The notes: generated by a model not told the origin, from the letters alone. Counted from the first letter of the stretch, positions 32,042 through 42,650 are shown. The stretch: 64,000 bases of DNA from Candidatus Peribacteria bacterium (GCA_023898505.1 CP060226.1:1-64000); one strand, 5' to 3'. Program-made: numbers and translations.

Positions 32042-33033
32042 ATATTTCTCTCACATATGCTTGACTACTTTGGCTTCTTATCCCGATACTTGTTGGGGTA
32101 TGGTATCTGTATAGACGCAATACGCATACGCAATTCTTTTCAGGGTTTACTGAACTGAGACAAATTTATGGACATCATGCCTGGTGGTATCGACTTCAGT
32201 TTGTATTCATTTTCTTGATACTTTTTGCCTTTGTTATACTGTTTACGTTTCCGGTAAAAGAGCAAATATCGGAGAAGACCTATAAGGATGGTGTGGACAT
32301 AGAGATACTGCTTGATGTTTCATACTCGATGATGGCAGAAGATTTAGCTCCAAATAGACTTGCGGTAGCAAAAGAAGTGATTCACAACTTTGTTTCCGAA
32401 CAGGTCTCCAATAGAGTAGGATTGGTGGTATTTTCTGGAAGACCATTTTCTTCTTTGCCACTGACCTTTGATTATAAAATTATTGAAAAAATAGTTTCCC
32501 GTATATCTACGGATATCATCAATCAAGAACGAACCAATCTTCAGGGGACGGCGATTGGAGATGCGATGATGCTTGGGATGGATAATCTAGAAAAAAAAGA
32601 TACCGAAGAAAATGCGACGAGAGAAAAAGTAATGATTCTGATGACCGATGGGGAAGCAAATAAGTGAGTCGACCCGATGATAGCCCTCAAAGCAGTGAAA
32701 GAAGCAGGGATAAAAGTGTATACGATAGGGATTGGAGGACAAGAACCAAGTTATGTGACGGTAGATACCTTTGGGTTGCCGCAACGTTTGCAGGTTTGAG
32801 GAGTCGATGAGGAAACACTGAGGCAGATTGCATCTGAAACATGAGGGAAGTACTATCGTGCTACGGATGAACAAGAGATGCAGCAAATATTTGAAGATAT
32901 TTCCAAGTTGGAAACGGGGAGGATAGAGGTAGAGTCTATTCATACCAATGTGCCGATATATCTCCCAATTGTGTATTTTTTGCTTTTCTGTATGCTCGGA
33001 TATATGGGCTTGCTTGTATGGAAGAGGATGTAG
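32029..33033 (+). CDS. BatA-like VWA-domain membrane protein
   Basis: A 334-aa protein with two N-terminal membrane helices, a VWA domain and a C-terminal helix. The MIDAS motif is DVSYSMM (about residue 92), with a conserved Thr region in LMTDGEANK. Five TGA codons are read as Gly, including one after EANK. The batA/batB layout (helices, VWA, C-terminal helix) and the overlap with the preceding gene support membership of the Bat operon. In other bacteria these proteins affect envelope integrity and stress tolerance. Confidence 0.87.
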
Positions 33034-33057
33034 GTAGGGATTAATAAAAAATTTTTT

Positions 33058-33999
33058 ATGATATTTACAAACATACACATACTTTCGTGAATTCTGGTAC
33101 TTGCTATCTTTATTGCGAGTGCGTATTGTTGTTATCAGTTGTATGTTCGTGACACTGGGAAGAAGTGGTTTCTTCTTGCGTTATTTTTTTCAGTAGTATT
33201 TTTAGCTTCCGTGCTTTTGTGACCAAGATGAGGCATAAAACCAGATATGTCTTCTGCTGAGGGGCTCAGGATTTCTTTCGTATTAGATGTTTCGAAAAGT
33301 ATGAATGTTGAGGATATTCAGACCTGAGGAACATATATCTCGAGACTCTCGGCAGCCAAGAGTCTGATATCGACGCTTGTCCATACACCAAGTAATAATC
33401 GCTCTGCGCTTTCAGTATTTGCTGGAGAGTACTTGGAGATACTTCCCTTTACCGATGATGCCGATGTCTATATGACGTTGCTTTGAGGTCTCGATAGTCG
33501 CAATGTCAGTGTAGGAGGGACAAATCTTTCTTTGGCGATTGGAGAGTCTATTAAGAACTTCCCAGATGATACCAAAAAGTGATTGGTAGTCGTACTGACA
33601 GATGGGGGAGACGAAGTAGGAACAGCCCATGTAGAAGCACATCCAGATATCTCTGTTTTGGTAGTTGGTGTTGGAACAGAAAAGGGAGGATATATCCCCG
33701 AAGGAGTAAATATCTTTTGAGAACGACAGTATGCAAGCTATCAAGGGAAACGAGTGGTTTCCTCACTCAATCGTTCGGGAATACAGGAGGTGGTTTCAAA
33801 AGTTTGAGGTGAGTATAGTGAGATCACAGATACTGGAGATATGGAATCTATCGTGAAACAGATACTCTCGAGTGAGGCTACTTCTTTGCTTGAAATCGAT
33901 CATACGGCTCGTAGAGATGTATCTTGGGTATTTTTTCTCCTTTCGGCTGGTAGTTTTTTCGTGTATCTTTTGTCTTTTGTTGTATGAAAAAGAAAATAA
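33058..33999 (+). CDS. BatB-like VWA-domain membrane protein
   Basis: A 313-aa paralog of the preceding protein. Two N-terminal membrane helices are followed by a VWA domain with the MIDAS motif DVSKSMNVED and VVLTDGGDEVG, then a C-terminal helix (WVFFLLSAGSFFVYLLSFVV). More than ten TGA codons are read as Gly. The last codons overlap the start of the TPR lipoprotein by 16 bases. Together with the BatA-like protein it probably forms a VWA pair in the inner membrane. Confidence 0.87.
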
Positions 34000-34901
34000 A
34001 TTTTTATGGTACATGGATATGTGTACTGGTAGGGGTGTTACTTTTGAGCTCTTGTAGTCTTCATCCATTTGAGGCAATGAAGCTTACCAAACTTGGAGAT
34101 GAAGCCTATCAAAATGAGGATTTTATAGGTGCAGAAACATATCACAAGAAATCCTATGATTTGAGTCAAGATGAAGGAGTACTCTTGAAATTGGGAAATG
34201 ATTATTATGCTGATAAAAAGTATGAAGATGCTGCATCTGTCTATGGACAAGTACAATCGCAAGATATGCAGCACGAAGCTATCTGGTGGCATAATCTTGG
34301 AAATACAGAATACCGCTTAGGGGAGGGGGAAACAGATACTGAGAAAAAAATACAGTACTGGAAGCAAAGTATCGCTTCCTATGAAGCCTCGCTCGCGATT
34401 GAAGAAAAAGATACAACTCAAGAAAATAAAGCATTTGTAGAAGAAAAGCTCAAAGAACTTGAAGAACAAGAACAACAGCAGTCAGAAGAAAATAAAAAAT
34501 CAGGAGAAGATACTGAAGGATGGGGTGAGCAGAATGGAGATAATCAAGAACAAACAGGAAGTGGAGAAACAGATACTTGAAATGGCGCTGATACAGGGGA
34601 AGAAGAAACAGCCTCATGACAAGAAGGACAGGAAACCTGAGCTTCAGATTCAGGTTCGTCTGAAGGACAACCATCATGAGCTACATGACAGGGAAGTGAA
34701 GGCGATGATAGTCTGAGTGATGAAGAAAAAAAATACTTAGAGCAGTATACTCAGTTTTTACGAGACCAGGAAAAACAGGAACAGTGACAGTACAACAAAC
34801 AATCACCCAGTTGAGACTTACAAGATAGTTTTTTTCAGCCTTTTATGGGAAATCCATTTTTTGATGATGTCTTTAATAGGTGAGGAGAGAAGGATTGGTA
34901 G
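33984..34901 (+). CDS. BatC-like TPR lipoprotein
   Basis: A 305-aa protein with a lipoprotein signal peptide ending in LLSSCS (lipid-modified Cys about residue 21). TPR-like helices follow (KLGDEAYQNEDFIGAETYHK, then HNLGNTEYRLGE), and then a long Glu/Gln/Gly/Ser-rich acidic linker in which many Gly residues are TGA codons. The C-terminus ends QPFMGNPFFDDVFNRGG. TPR proteins of this kind close many Bat operons and may scaffold the VWA proteins. Confidence 0.82.
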
Positions 34902-34905
34902 GAAA

Positions 34906-36000
34906 CTAGGTATTTTGTGCTGATTCATTCTGAGGAAAGATTATCATTCCATTTATAACAGCTACTGCAGGTATGCTATCTTCTCAAACTAATATATTTC
35001 CACGAATATCTATAAGGGCATAACTCCCATCGATGTTACTACTATAGTATGTTACTCACTTATATTCATATACTCGTTCTGGATCGATCATGGTTACATT
35101 TCATATTTCCATATCATTTATTTTTCATTTCATTACTTTTTTCGATTTTCAATATATGTAATACATATCTTCGTACTTGGCAGATGTTACGCCACATAAA
35201 TCTTCATTATCTATACAGGTTACTGTTTCTATAGATTGAATATTATTGTCTTCGCTATCGACTAGCACCTTTCATTTTTTATCAAATACATATTCGTCAT
35301 ATGTAGTCTGGAAGTATAGTTCATTATCAATACTACTCAGACATTCTAGGTTTCATAATTGAACCCATGTCTTCTCTGGGCTGATTATAGGGGTTCATGA
35401 TTTTAACATGATGACATAACTTTCTGGGTCATCTTGAGATGAAGTATGATTATCTTCTGGTATAATAGCACATATGGGCAGGGCATCATTTGTATTATTT
35501 AAATGAACTCTTTCCAAAATCATGCTTTCTGGTAAAAAGTGTAGGATTTCATATCCTTCGGCATCAAGTAATAATTTTCATGATTTTAAGATTCTCTTTC
35601 TTCTACTTTGAGTATTGTCAGTGTCTCCCTGTTCATAATCTAATATATCGCATAATCTTCTATTGATACCCTCCAATGTTCTAATTGGTAGTAATCGACA
35701 AACATCTTCACAGTAATGTAGTACCGTTAAAAGCGCAAAGATTTGCTCTTGGCTAAAGCTTCAATGATTTCTATATCTCTGATATCTTTTCCTTAATTTA
35801 TCCAAAAAATCAAGAAATATTTCATCATTAGCAAACATACTAATAATGAGGTCTCATATATTTCTTATTTTAGTTTTGTATGGTAATCTTGAATGGTTAC
35901 ATTGATTATACACATCAATAATAGTTTTGTGAACAAAAGGATGATGTAAAACATCAAGTACGGTGTCACATTTTTCTGGGGAGCCTCTGAAAAAATGCAT
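34906..36000 (-). CDS. Unknown protein with WG-like C-terminal repeats
   Basis: A 364-aa protein visible only under table 25, with about 13 TGA codons. The N-terminal half (about 1-160) is helical and basic (LDFLDKLRKRYQRYRN). The C-terminal half is beta-rich with spaced strands such as YVFDKKGKVLVDSE and YALIDIRGNILVGED, which resemble WG/KWG repeats. There is no signal peptide. It is convergent with the Bat operon, with four bases between stops. The function is unknown. Confidence 0.72.
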
Positions 36001-36059
36001 AATAATTATATAAGAATACATATACTATATCTTTATACCTATTAATAAATAAAAAGCAA

Positions 36060-36192
36060 TAAAAATCCACCCGGTATACCCGAGTGGAAATATATGGTCT
36101 CCCTAGGAGGACTATTCACCTGCCAGCTGTAATATTATTACAATAGGGAGTCAAAAAAAGAGACGTAAGTATTTACTTACGTCTCTTTATGA
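36060..36192 (-). terminator. Cluster of hairpins between ybaB and the WG-like gene
   Basis: Three structures lie here. AAAGAGACGTAAGTA with TACTTACGTCTCTTT (36154-36188) is a perfect terminator after ybaB. TGTAATAATATTACA is a small palindrome. CCACTCGGG-TATA-CCGGGTGG followed by ATTTTT (36063-36086, minus strand) is a second terminator. The roughly 70 bases between the two terminators could be a short RNA or an attenuated leader of the downstream gene. Confidence 0.6.
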
Positions 36193-36204
36193 ATTCCGTA
36201 AGTA

Positions 36205-36540
36205 TTACATCCCTCCAGGAAGTCCACCGTTCATCAGTCCTCCCATACCCATCTGTCCCATTACTCCTTGCATCTTTTCTGCTGCTACTTCTTGCGCTTT
36301 TTTCATCCCTTTATTTACCGCATCCATAATCGCTGTTTCTAGTACTTTTTGTTGAGCTTCTGAAAGTCCTGGGATAAGTTCAGTGCTTTCAAACTCTACT
36401 TTTTCTACTTTCATCTCACCATTTACCGTGATAACAAGCCCCGCTACTTCTGCTTCGATAAGAGTATTTTCTAATTCTTTTTTCACTTTCATTGCTTCTT
36501 GTTGAAGTTTCATCAGTTCACCTGCTTTTGAGAAATCCAT
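36205..36540 (-). CDS. ybaB: YbaB/EbfC nucleoid-associated protein
   Basis: A 111-aa DNA-binding protein of the YbaB/EbfC family. The helix MKLQQEAMKVKKELENT is followed by the beta hairpin with VNGEMKVEKVEF and the C-terminal helix KVLETAIMDAVNKGMKKAQE, ending in a Met/Gly-rich tail. The length is normal. In many bacteria it lies beside recR or dnaX, but neither is here. Confidence 0.93.
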   Translation of the reverse strand: MDFSKAGELMKLQQEAMKVKKELENTLIEAEVAGLVITVNGEMKVEKVEFESTELIPGLSEAQQKVLETAIMDAVNKGMKKAQEVAAEKMQGVMGQMGMGGLMNGGLPGGM

Positions 36541-36731
36541 ATGTTTCGATAATTAGTATAAGTAAATTATTACGAGCCGTATTATACACAAAAATCTTTG
36601 AATTCAAGAAAATAATCTTGCTTCTTTTGTTCACTTCGGTTTTTTGTTGTAGAATGCACCTCATATTTGCAAATACTCGTCAACTATGCTAGACTTACTA
36701 GGTAAAAATTTATTTTTATTATTTTTTGCAT

Positions 36732-37565
36732 ATGAATCCTACGCAAACAGTAGAAAAGGAAGAAGATCTTCTTATCCTTAATGATGATGTCCATACAGAC
36801 GTGGCAGAACCTACAGATGCTCTTGTATTTGATGAGACTCCAAATGAAGAAAACATCATTAGTTTCGATGAGGCTACAGAAGAAATGGAGACGCCTATAA
36901 GTTTATCTGCAGATACTTCGGTAGTTTTAGAAGATGCAACTGTTACTCCAGAAGAAAATACTCTTGTACTTGAGGAATTGCCATCTGATACAAGTGCTTC
37001 AAACAATGAAGACTCATTTTTTGATCTTGGTAATGAATCTCCAGTAGTAACTGAAGAAGGAAATACACAAGTAGAAACACCTAAGGAAGAAGGTACGCTT
37101 GATCTTTCTTCACTTTCTGAAGAAGTGAGTTCATCTGATTCTGTAACTACTGAGCCAGAAACTTCGGCTACATCAGAAGATGCGTTTGATTTTGGGTCTT
37201 TTGGTTCTGGAGAAGAGGCTAAAAAAGATGAAACAAGTATGGGGGGATCTACAGGAGATGATACGACTACTTCTATTTCCAGTGATGCTGGCGATGTAAA
37301 TAGTATCCTCGATGAAGCTATTCACAAGCTCCAAGCAAGAAAAGAAAGTATTACGTCAGAACAATCTAAAAAAGAACAACATATCTCAGATCTTCAAGCA
37401 CAAATCTCTGGACTCGAAGAAGAAGTAGCAGGAGAAGAATCAGGGGTAAAAGACTTTGTAACTGAATCAAAGAAAATCGAAGAAAATGTGGCACAGCTTG
37501 AAAAGATGAAGCTTACAGAAGATACCGTAAAAGAACACAATACCAAAAGAGCACACAAAGCGTAA
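36732..37565 (+). CDS. Acidic protein with C-terminal coiled coil
   Basis: A 277-aa very acidic protein, rich in Glu, Asp, Thr and Ser up to about residue 190. A helical coiled-coil region from NSILDEAIHKLQARKESI to the basic C-terminus NTKRAHKA follows. No membrane segment or known domain is seen. The ATG at 36732 was preferred to an in-frame TTG two codons earlier. It could be a cytoplasmic scaffold, but the function is unknown. Confidence 0.8.
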   Translation: MNPTQTVEKEEDLLILNDDVHTDVAEPTDALVFDETPNEENIISFDEATEEMETPISLSADTSVVLEDATVTPEENTLVLEELPSDTSASNNEDSFFDLGNESPVVTEEGNTQVETPKEEGTLDLSSLSEEVSSSDSVTTEPETSATSEDAFDFGSFGSGEEAKKDETSMGGSTGDDTTTSISSDAGDVNSILDEAIHKLQARKESITSEQSKKEQHISDLQAQISGLEEEVAGEESGVKDFVTESKKIEENVAQLEKMKLTEDTVKEHNTKRAHKA

Positions 37566-37573
37566 AAATATAC

Positions 37574-37745
37574 TTGCATAAATTAATATCGAGTATATAT
37601 TTTAGTTTCTTAAGGTTGAAAAAAGGAGGTTGTGAGGAAAGAGAAGGGAGGAGCAAGAACGTTTTCTCTCCACAGTGTTGGGCGCACATAGCCCTCCCTT
37701 CTCTTCCTCAAACGATGAAAGCGGGGCATAAAGCCCCCTTTTACA
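37574..37745 (+). ncRNA. Candidate structured RNA with promoter and terminator
   Basis: TTGCAT and TATATT, about 16 bases apart at 37574-37602, form a promoter. The region then holds a long interrupted stem: TGAGGAAAGAGAAGGGAGG at about 37632 pairs with CCTCCCTTCTCTTCCTCA at about 37694, across a roughly 40-base loop. A classical terminator GGGGC-ATAAA-GCCCC followed by CTTTT ends at about 37743. No ORF fits. The transcript would be about 135 nt. I do not recognise it as SRP RNA, 6S or RNase P RNA. Confidence 0.65.
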
Positions 37746-37847
37746 TAATTATTGAAATAAAACGAGATTCATTCTCGTTTTTTGTTTTACTTTTTTTTGA
37801 AAAGTATTACTATTCTGGGTAATTTTATTTTGTTATCTTTTGCATCT

Positions 37848-39203
37848 ATGCCGAAAACAATCAATCCAGCAAATGGGGAAGTATTAGAAAGTTATGAATA
37901 TATCTCAAGAAATGAACTTGAAGAAAAAATTACCCGCGCACATACCACCTTTAGATCTTGGAGAGAGACTCCATTTTTAGAAAGAAAACGACTTTTTAAG
38001 CGTCTTGCAGAGATTATGCTAGAACAAAAAGAAGAACTGGCAAAACTCGATACGATTGAGATGGGAATGCTCTTTAGCGGAGCTCTGGGAGATGTATCAA
38101 AAACAGCAGCAGGGATCAACTATGTTGCTGATCACTTTGAAGAGTGGATTGCTCCTATCGAGTTTGATGAAGGTGGGCTGAGGGGAAAAAGAGTCTTTGA
38201 ACCAATGGGAGTTGTGTATACCGTAAGCCCTTGGAATTTTCCTTATAATCAGGTATTTCGTAATGCCGCACCAAATATCTTGGCAGGAAATGTGGTACTG
38301 AGTAAACACGCCTCCAATGTTCCTCAGTGTGCGAGAAAGATAGAAGAGCTTTTTATGCTTGCTGGATTTCCTGTAGGTGTGTATCAAAACCTAGAGATTT
38401 CTGCGGGAGAATCTGAGTATATCATCGCCCATCCACTCGTAAGAGGAACCAATATCACTGGAGGAGATCGCGCAGGAAGAACTATCGGAGCACTTGCGGG
38501 ACAAAACCTGAAACTATCAATTCTGGAACTCGGAGGGAATGATCCATTTATCGTCATCGATACGGATGATATCGATGCAACCGTGAAACTCGCAACAACA
38601 GGGCGTCTGTCGAGTTGTGGACAAAAGTGTAATAGCTCAAAGAGGATGATTGTCGTAGCAGAGTACTATGATGAGTTTTGTGAGAAACTTGCTGCATCAT
38701 TTAAGAGTTTAAAAATTGGAGATCCATTTGAGGATACGACCGAGGTTGGACCACTCGCAAAAGAAGAGGGAATTTCCGACTTAGAAACGATGATTTCAAA
38801 AGCGGTTGATGCGGGAGCAACTCTGCTTACGGGAGGAAAGAGACTGGATATGCCGGGGTATTACTTTGAACCAACGGTAGTAAAAGATGTGCTTCCAGGG
38901 ATGAGTTTTGATGAAGAACCATTTGGTCCGGTAGCCCCTGTACTTAAAGCGAAAGACAAAGCACATGCCATAGAGTTAGCAAATAACAGTCGTTTTGGAC
39001 TGACAGCGTGTGTTGTTACGACCAAGAGAGAAGTATTTGAAGAAGTAGCGACAAAACTTGAAACAGGAAATGCGTTTTGGAACAAAATCCCAACCTCGTA
39101 TCCATTTCTCCCATATGGTGGAGTAAAAGACAGTGGATATGGAAAAGAGCTCGGAGAGCGCGGGATTAAGAACTTTATGAATGAGAAAGTAGTAGTGTAT
39201 TAG
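37848..39203 (+). CDS. NAD(P)-dependent aldehyde dehydrogenase (succinate-semialdehyde type)
   Basis: A 451-aa enzyme of the aldehyde dehydrogenase superfamily, closest in style to short succinate-semialdehyde dehydrogenases. Motifs: SPWNFPYNQ (about 135-143), SKHASNVPQ, ITGGDRAGR, LELGGNDPFIV with the general-base Glu (about 226), SCGQKCNSSKR with the catalytic Cys (about 260) and EEPFGPVAPV. No TGA codon occurs. The start at MPKTINPANGE was chosen because the upstream open frame is a hydrophobic read of intergenic sequence. It probably oxidises succinate semialdehyde or a similar aldehyde. Confidence 0.9.
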   Translation: MPKTINPANGEVLESYEYISRNELEEKITRAHTTFRSWRETPFLERKRLFKRLAEIMLEQKEELAKLDTIEMGMLFSGALGDVSKTAAGINYVADHFEEWIAPIEFDEGGLRGKRVFEPMGVVYTVSPWNFPYNQVFRNAAPNILAGNVVLSKHASNVPQCARKIEELFMLAGFPVGVYQNLEISAGESEYIIAHPLVRGTNITGGDRAGRTIGALAGQNLKLSILELGGNDPFIVIDTDDIDATVKLATTGRLSSCGQKCNSSKRMIVVAEYYDEFCEKLAASFKSLKIGDPFEDTTEVGPLAKEEGISDLETMISKAVDAGATLLTGGKRLDMPGYYFEPTVVKDVLPGMSFDEEPFGPVAPVLKAKDKAHAIELANNSRFGLTACVVTTKREVFEEVATKLETGNAFWNKIPTSYPFLPYGGVKDSGYGKELGERGIKNFMNEKVVVY

Positions 39204-39463
39204 GAAGGTGGATAGGTAAATAGGGGTATGGAGGAATAGGTAATAATCCATCAGTCCCGAATACTCGGGATAGCTTCATTTACTCCTAAAAGGAAACTAA
39301 GATTTTATAGTATTGGAAAATAGAAAAATTTTCCTCACCCCTAACCCCTCTCCTTTGAGAGGAGAGGAGAAATATAATTTACTCCCTTCTCCTCTGAAGG
39401 AGAAGGGCTGGGGATGAGGGTTTCTGTGAAACAGTAATTTTATATTTGTAATCCGTAATTCTT
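39204..39463. repeat. Intergenic repeats between the dehydrogenase gene and tpiA
   Basis: No gene is seen. The region carries GTCCCGAATACTCGGGAT and a CTCACCCCTAACCCCTCTCC block ending in CTCTCCTTTGAGAGGAGAG. The second family also appears inside tpiA and ileS. Confidence 0.65.
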
Positions 39464-40279
39464 ATGAAATACTTAATCGGTGCAAACTTTAAGATGAATA
39501 AAACGACTTCTGAGTTGAAGGAGTATTTGAAAGTATTTAAAGAAAAGTATGCCTGTTTTATCAATATCGATTTAATGATTGCTCCAGTTTCTGCAGGACT
39601 TGGAGTTGCTTCTGAGAACTTAGAAGGGAGTTGTATCAACCTCGGAGCACAAAATATGTACTTTGAAGAATCAGGAGCCTATACTGGAGAAATCTCTCCA
39701 ACGATGCTTCGTGATCTGAACTGTCAGTATGTCATCCTCGGACACTCAGAAAGAAGACAGTTTTTTCATGAGTCTGATGAACTTATCAACAAAAAAGTAA
39801 GTGCGGCACTGACACACGGGATTCGCCCGATTCTCTGTATCGGAGAAAACCTCGAACAAAAAAATAAAGGACTCACAAAAGAAGTCCTCAAGATACAGCT
39901 CGTAGAAGGATTATGGGGAATAGAAGATACCAGCTTAGTAGATATCGCCTATGAACCGGTGTGGGCGATTGGTACCGGGGAAGTAGCAACTCCAGAGTAT
40001 GTCGCTGAGATACACCAGTATATTCGTGAGATCTTAAACCCTCACCCTAACCCTCTACTTCGCTCTAACTTCGAAGATAGTCGTGCAAGCACTCCTGTCT
40101 CAGTTATCCCTAGTCAAGGAGAGGGGACTTCTAAGTCCCGTATCATCTACGGAGGAAGTGTGAAACCAGAAAACGCTCCAGAACTTATCAAAATCGAAAA
40201 TGTTGATGGATTTCTTATCGGTGGGGCAGCACTTAAGCCTGAGGGGTTACTTGGGATTGTTGAGGGGGTGTTGGATTAA
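39464..40279 (+). CDS. tpiA: Triosephosphate isomerase
   Basis: Interconverts dihydroxyacetone phosphate and glyceraldehyde-3-phosphate; 271 aa. Motifs: GANFKMNKT with the active Lys, VILGHSERRQ with the active His (about residue 94), IAYEPVWAIGTGE with the catalytic Glu, and IIYGGSVKPENA. Between helix QYIREIL and the strand before YGGSV lies an extra stretch of about 30 residues rich in Pro, Ser and Asn, encoded by a repeat at about 40040-40140. A normal enzyme is about 250 aa, which fits the insertion. Confidence 0.95.
   Translation: MKYLIGANFKMNKTTSELKEYLKVFKEKYACFINIDLMIAPVSAGLGVASENLEGSCINLGAQNMYFEESGAYTGEISPTMLRDLNCQYVILGHSERRQFFHESDELINKKVSAALTHGIRPILCIGENLEQKNKGLTKEVLKIQLVEGLWGIEDTSLVDIAYEPVWAIGTGEVATPEYVAEIHQYIREILNPHPNPLLRSNFEDSRASTPVSVIPSQGEGTSKSRIIYGGSVKPENAPELIKIENVDGFLIGGAALKPEGLLGIVEGVLD
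40040..40140. repeat. In-frame repeat inside tpiA
   Basis: CCTCACCCTAACCCTCTACT and the later CAAGGAGAGGGGA match the intergenic CTCACCCCTAACCCCTCTCC family seen just upstream of tpiA and near 47480. The insertion keeps the frame and adds a loop before the YGGSV phosphate-binding motif. Confidence 0.75.
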
Positions 40280-40962
40280 TTTGTTCAGTGTTTCATTCTT
40301 TGTATATCACTTTTAGTCGCTTGAATAGATTTTCCAGATCTTCCAATGATATTATGATTGGATACTATATCTCAAATAGATGTATTTATATGTGTGACAA
40401 TTCCGTTTGTACCAACTCATACCTCTGTTGCTAGTTGTAAAAGTTTTTCAAACTTTATTCATCATGTTGCAAGTTCATACAAGTATTCAAGCCTACTAAT
40501 TCTATCTCACAGTCTATCGTAGTGAGATTGATCAAAAATAGCTTGAGGTCATACTAACATATCAACAGCAGCTTTTACTTGAGCATTCAGTTGTTCAATA
40601 TCTTGTTGATGTCTCTCTGCATTTACTCGTTTTGCCTCCTTTGTGTCTCCATTTCATGTACAAGTTTCATTATCTCTTTCTGGCCATCAAAATGTAACGG
40701 TGCAAAGTTTGTGTACAGCGGTTGCATCTTTATATTCGCATCAGTGTTTGATTAGCTCTAACCTTATATTTTCATATGATAATCATTGGCTGTATAGCTC
40801 ATATATAAAAGCTACTGGATCTTTTCAATCTATTTGCTGAGATAATTTCTTGAGTCTATTGAATAGTCGTGTTCTTCCTCTTGGGGATGACTCGACTAGT
40901 GCGCTATAGTCTTCGATTCACTTAACGGTATCATATCATTGTGTGTCTGCAAGTGCTATCAT
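40276..40962 (-). CDS. Unknown protein with one DP-type repeat, partner of the 562-aa protein
   Basis: A 228-aa protein readable only under table 25, with about 13 TGA codons. Residues 48-100 form a module (DPVAFIYELYSQGLSYENI) found four times in the upstream gene. A coiled-coil part (ERHQQDIEQLNAQVKAAVDM) and a Gly/Asn-rich C-terminus follow. The start codon overlaps the upstream stop by one base (TAATG), so the two are coupled. Its stop overlaps the tpiA stop on the other strand by four bases. Confidence 0.72.
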
Positions 40963-42650
40963 TATGCTGGTTTAATATCTTTATAAGTTCAATTTCGTAT
41001 TTCTAAAACCCTAGCTTGGTTAAATTTGAAAGGGGATATTTGTATTTTTTCTGTATCTATTATCTCATTGATTAGTCGTTCAATAGCTATAGCTGTAGAT
41101 TTGATACCATATTTATTTTCATCTGATAGACGTTTGATTTTTTCATTAAATTGTGTAAATGAGAAGTATCCATAGATACATAGAAGATATTTTACTTTCT
41201 GTATGGCATTTGTTAGTGATGTGTAAGTTGAAAGATTAAAAATTATATCAGTATTTTTCTTTCATCATTTAATTGTTTGGATGCACTCTGCTATTCTTTC
41301 TTCTTTTTCTTTAGCCTTTATTTTGTTTGCTGGACTTTTTTTAGCTTTGAGCCTTTTTGCTGTATGGCTTGTATGTGCTATCTCGAGCGGATTTCTTAAT
41401 ATCCATCTAAATTTTTTACGCATCCAAGTACTAAGGTCACCACTAGTAATATTATCTAGGTCTAATTGTCTTTTTATAACTGTAGTTACTTCCGATATAG
41501 GTAGCTCTTTCACATAGTATTGGAAAGCGATATATGCAACAGGATCAACATGATCTCAGAACTTCCTATGAACTGTATTACAAAATGCTCATATTTTAGT
41601 ACATGTCTGTATTCCTACTTCTCTATATAATTCTGTTTCAGAATTTATTCCCCCCATTTGATATACTTTTCGTTTTATCTTTTTTATATCTACTCATAAA
41701 AATGATATAAGTTTACAAGCATAGTGTTCTGAAATATTAACTCAAAGGCTTCATAATTTTTTACTTATATCTCTGTCTTCGAATCATTGAGAGTATAGGA
41801 ATAATATATATTCTATAGGATCTACATTTCATCATAAGATACTTTTTAACATTTCTAATGTAGTGCTTATCTGATTGAGAAAAGCTAACTCGTTGTTGGT
41901 TGAACTTGTTAGTTGTCAATATCTTGTCCTTTCATTATATATTGTAAGGAATGAAGACCAGGAAGATATTATACCATAATTCTCTCAAAGAGTTATAACT
42001 CATTGAGCTCTTCATGTTGTACGGTTACTTAATTCTTTTACACTCAACCAATTCCATGATTTCATGTTTTTTTCTAAGGTAGCTACTGGCCAGTTCAATC
42101 ATAACCTTTCACACATTGAGGCAATTTCATTATAGGATCTATTCTCTCAGTATCGTAAATACTTGAGATATTTAATAGGATCTAGTCATCATAATACTTC
42201 CTGTAATTTTTCTAGGCGATCTTTCAATGCTCATGACCTGCTTATATCTATATCACTTATTCAATTTATTCATCATATTTTATTATATTGTCCATCATCC
42301 TTAATTGTTTCTATATCTATTCAAAGTAGCTTTAAATAGTGGCTAATTTCTTCATCAGATAATTGATCTCATAGCGCCATAAATAAGTCTTTAATATCAA
42401 TATTAGAGTATCATAGTGTGAATATACAAAATCTAATAAATATAATAGGGTCTACTGTATTATTGTATTGTTTTAGTAATCGGTGTAAAACCACTTCAAG
42501 TCTTACTAGATCTGCTGTAATAATCTTTTCATAATACGATTGTTCACAAACCTCTTGTAATACTCTAAATCTTTTATTCAGTTCCTCTAAGGTGTAGATT
42601 GGTATGTTTATTTCATCTATTTCTTCAATATTGGCTGTCAATATAGACAT
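40962..42650 (-). CDS. Unknown 562-aa protein with four DP-type helix-turn-helix-like repeats
   Basis: One open frame of 563 codons with about 30 TGA codons; the standard code shows only fragments. It contains four copies of a 45-60 residue module starting DP(I/V)xYIxxL and continuing GxSxxEIxxxLxxxG. The copies begin DPIIFIRFCIFTLGYSNIDI, DPIKYLKYLRYGENRSYNEI, DPIEYILFLYSQGFEDRDIS and DPVAYIAFQYYVKELPISEV. The EI...L spacing resembles helix-turn-helix segments of recombinases and sigma-like proteins. A Lys-rich part (RLKAKKSPANKIKAKEKEE) suggests nucleic-acid binding. No known family is recognised. Confidence 0.78.

Noticed and set aside
37782..37847. Longer N-terminus of the aldehyde dehydrogenase
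   Set aside because: The extra 22 codons are a hydrophobic read of AT-rich leader. The family starts near MPKTINPANGE.
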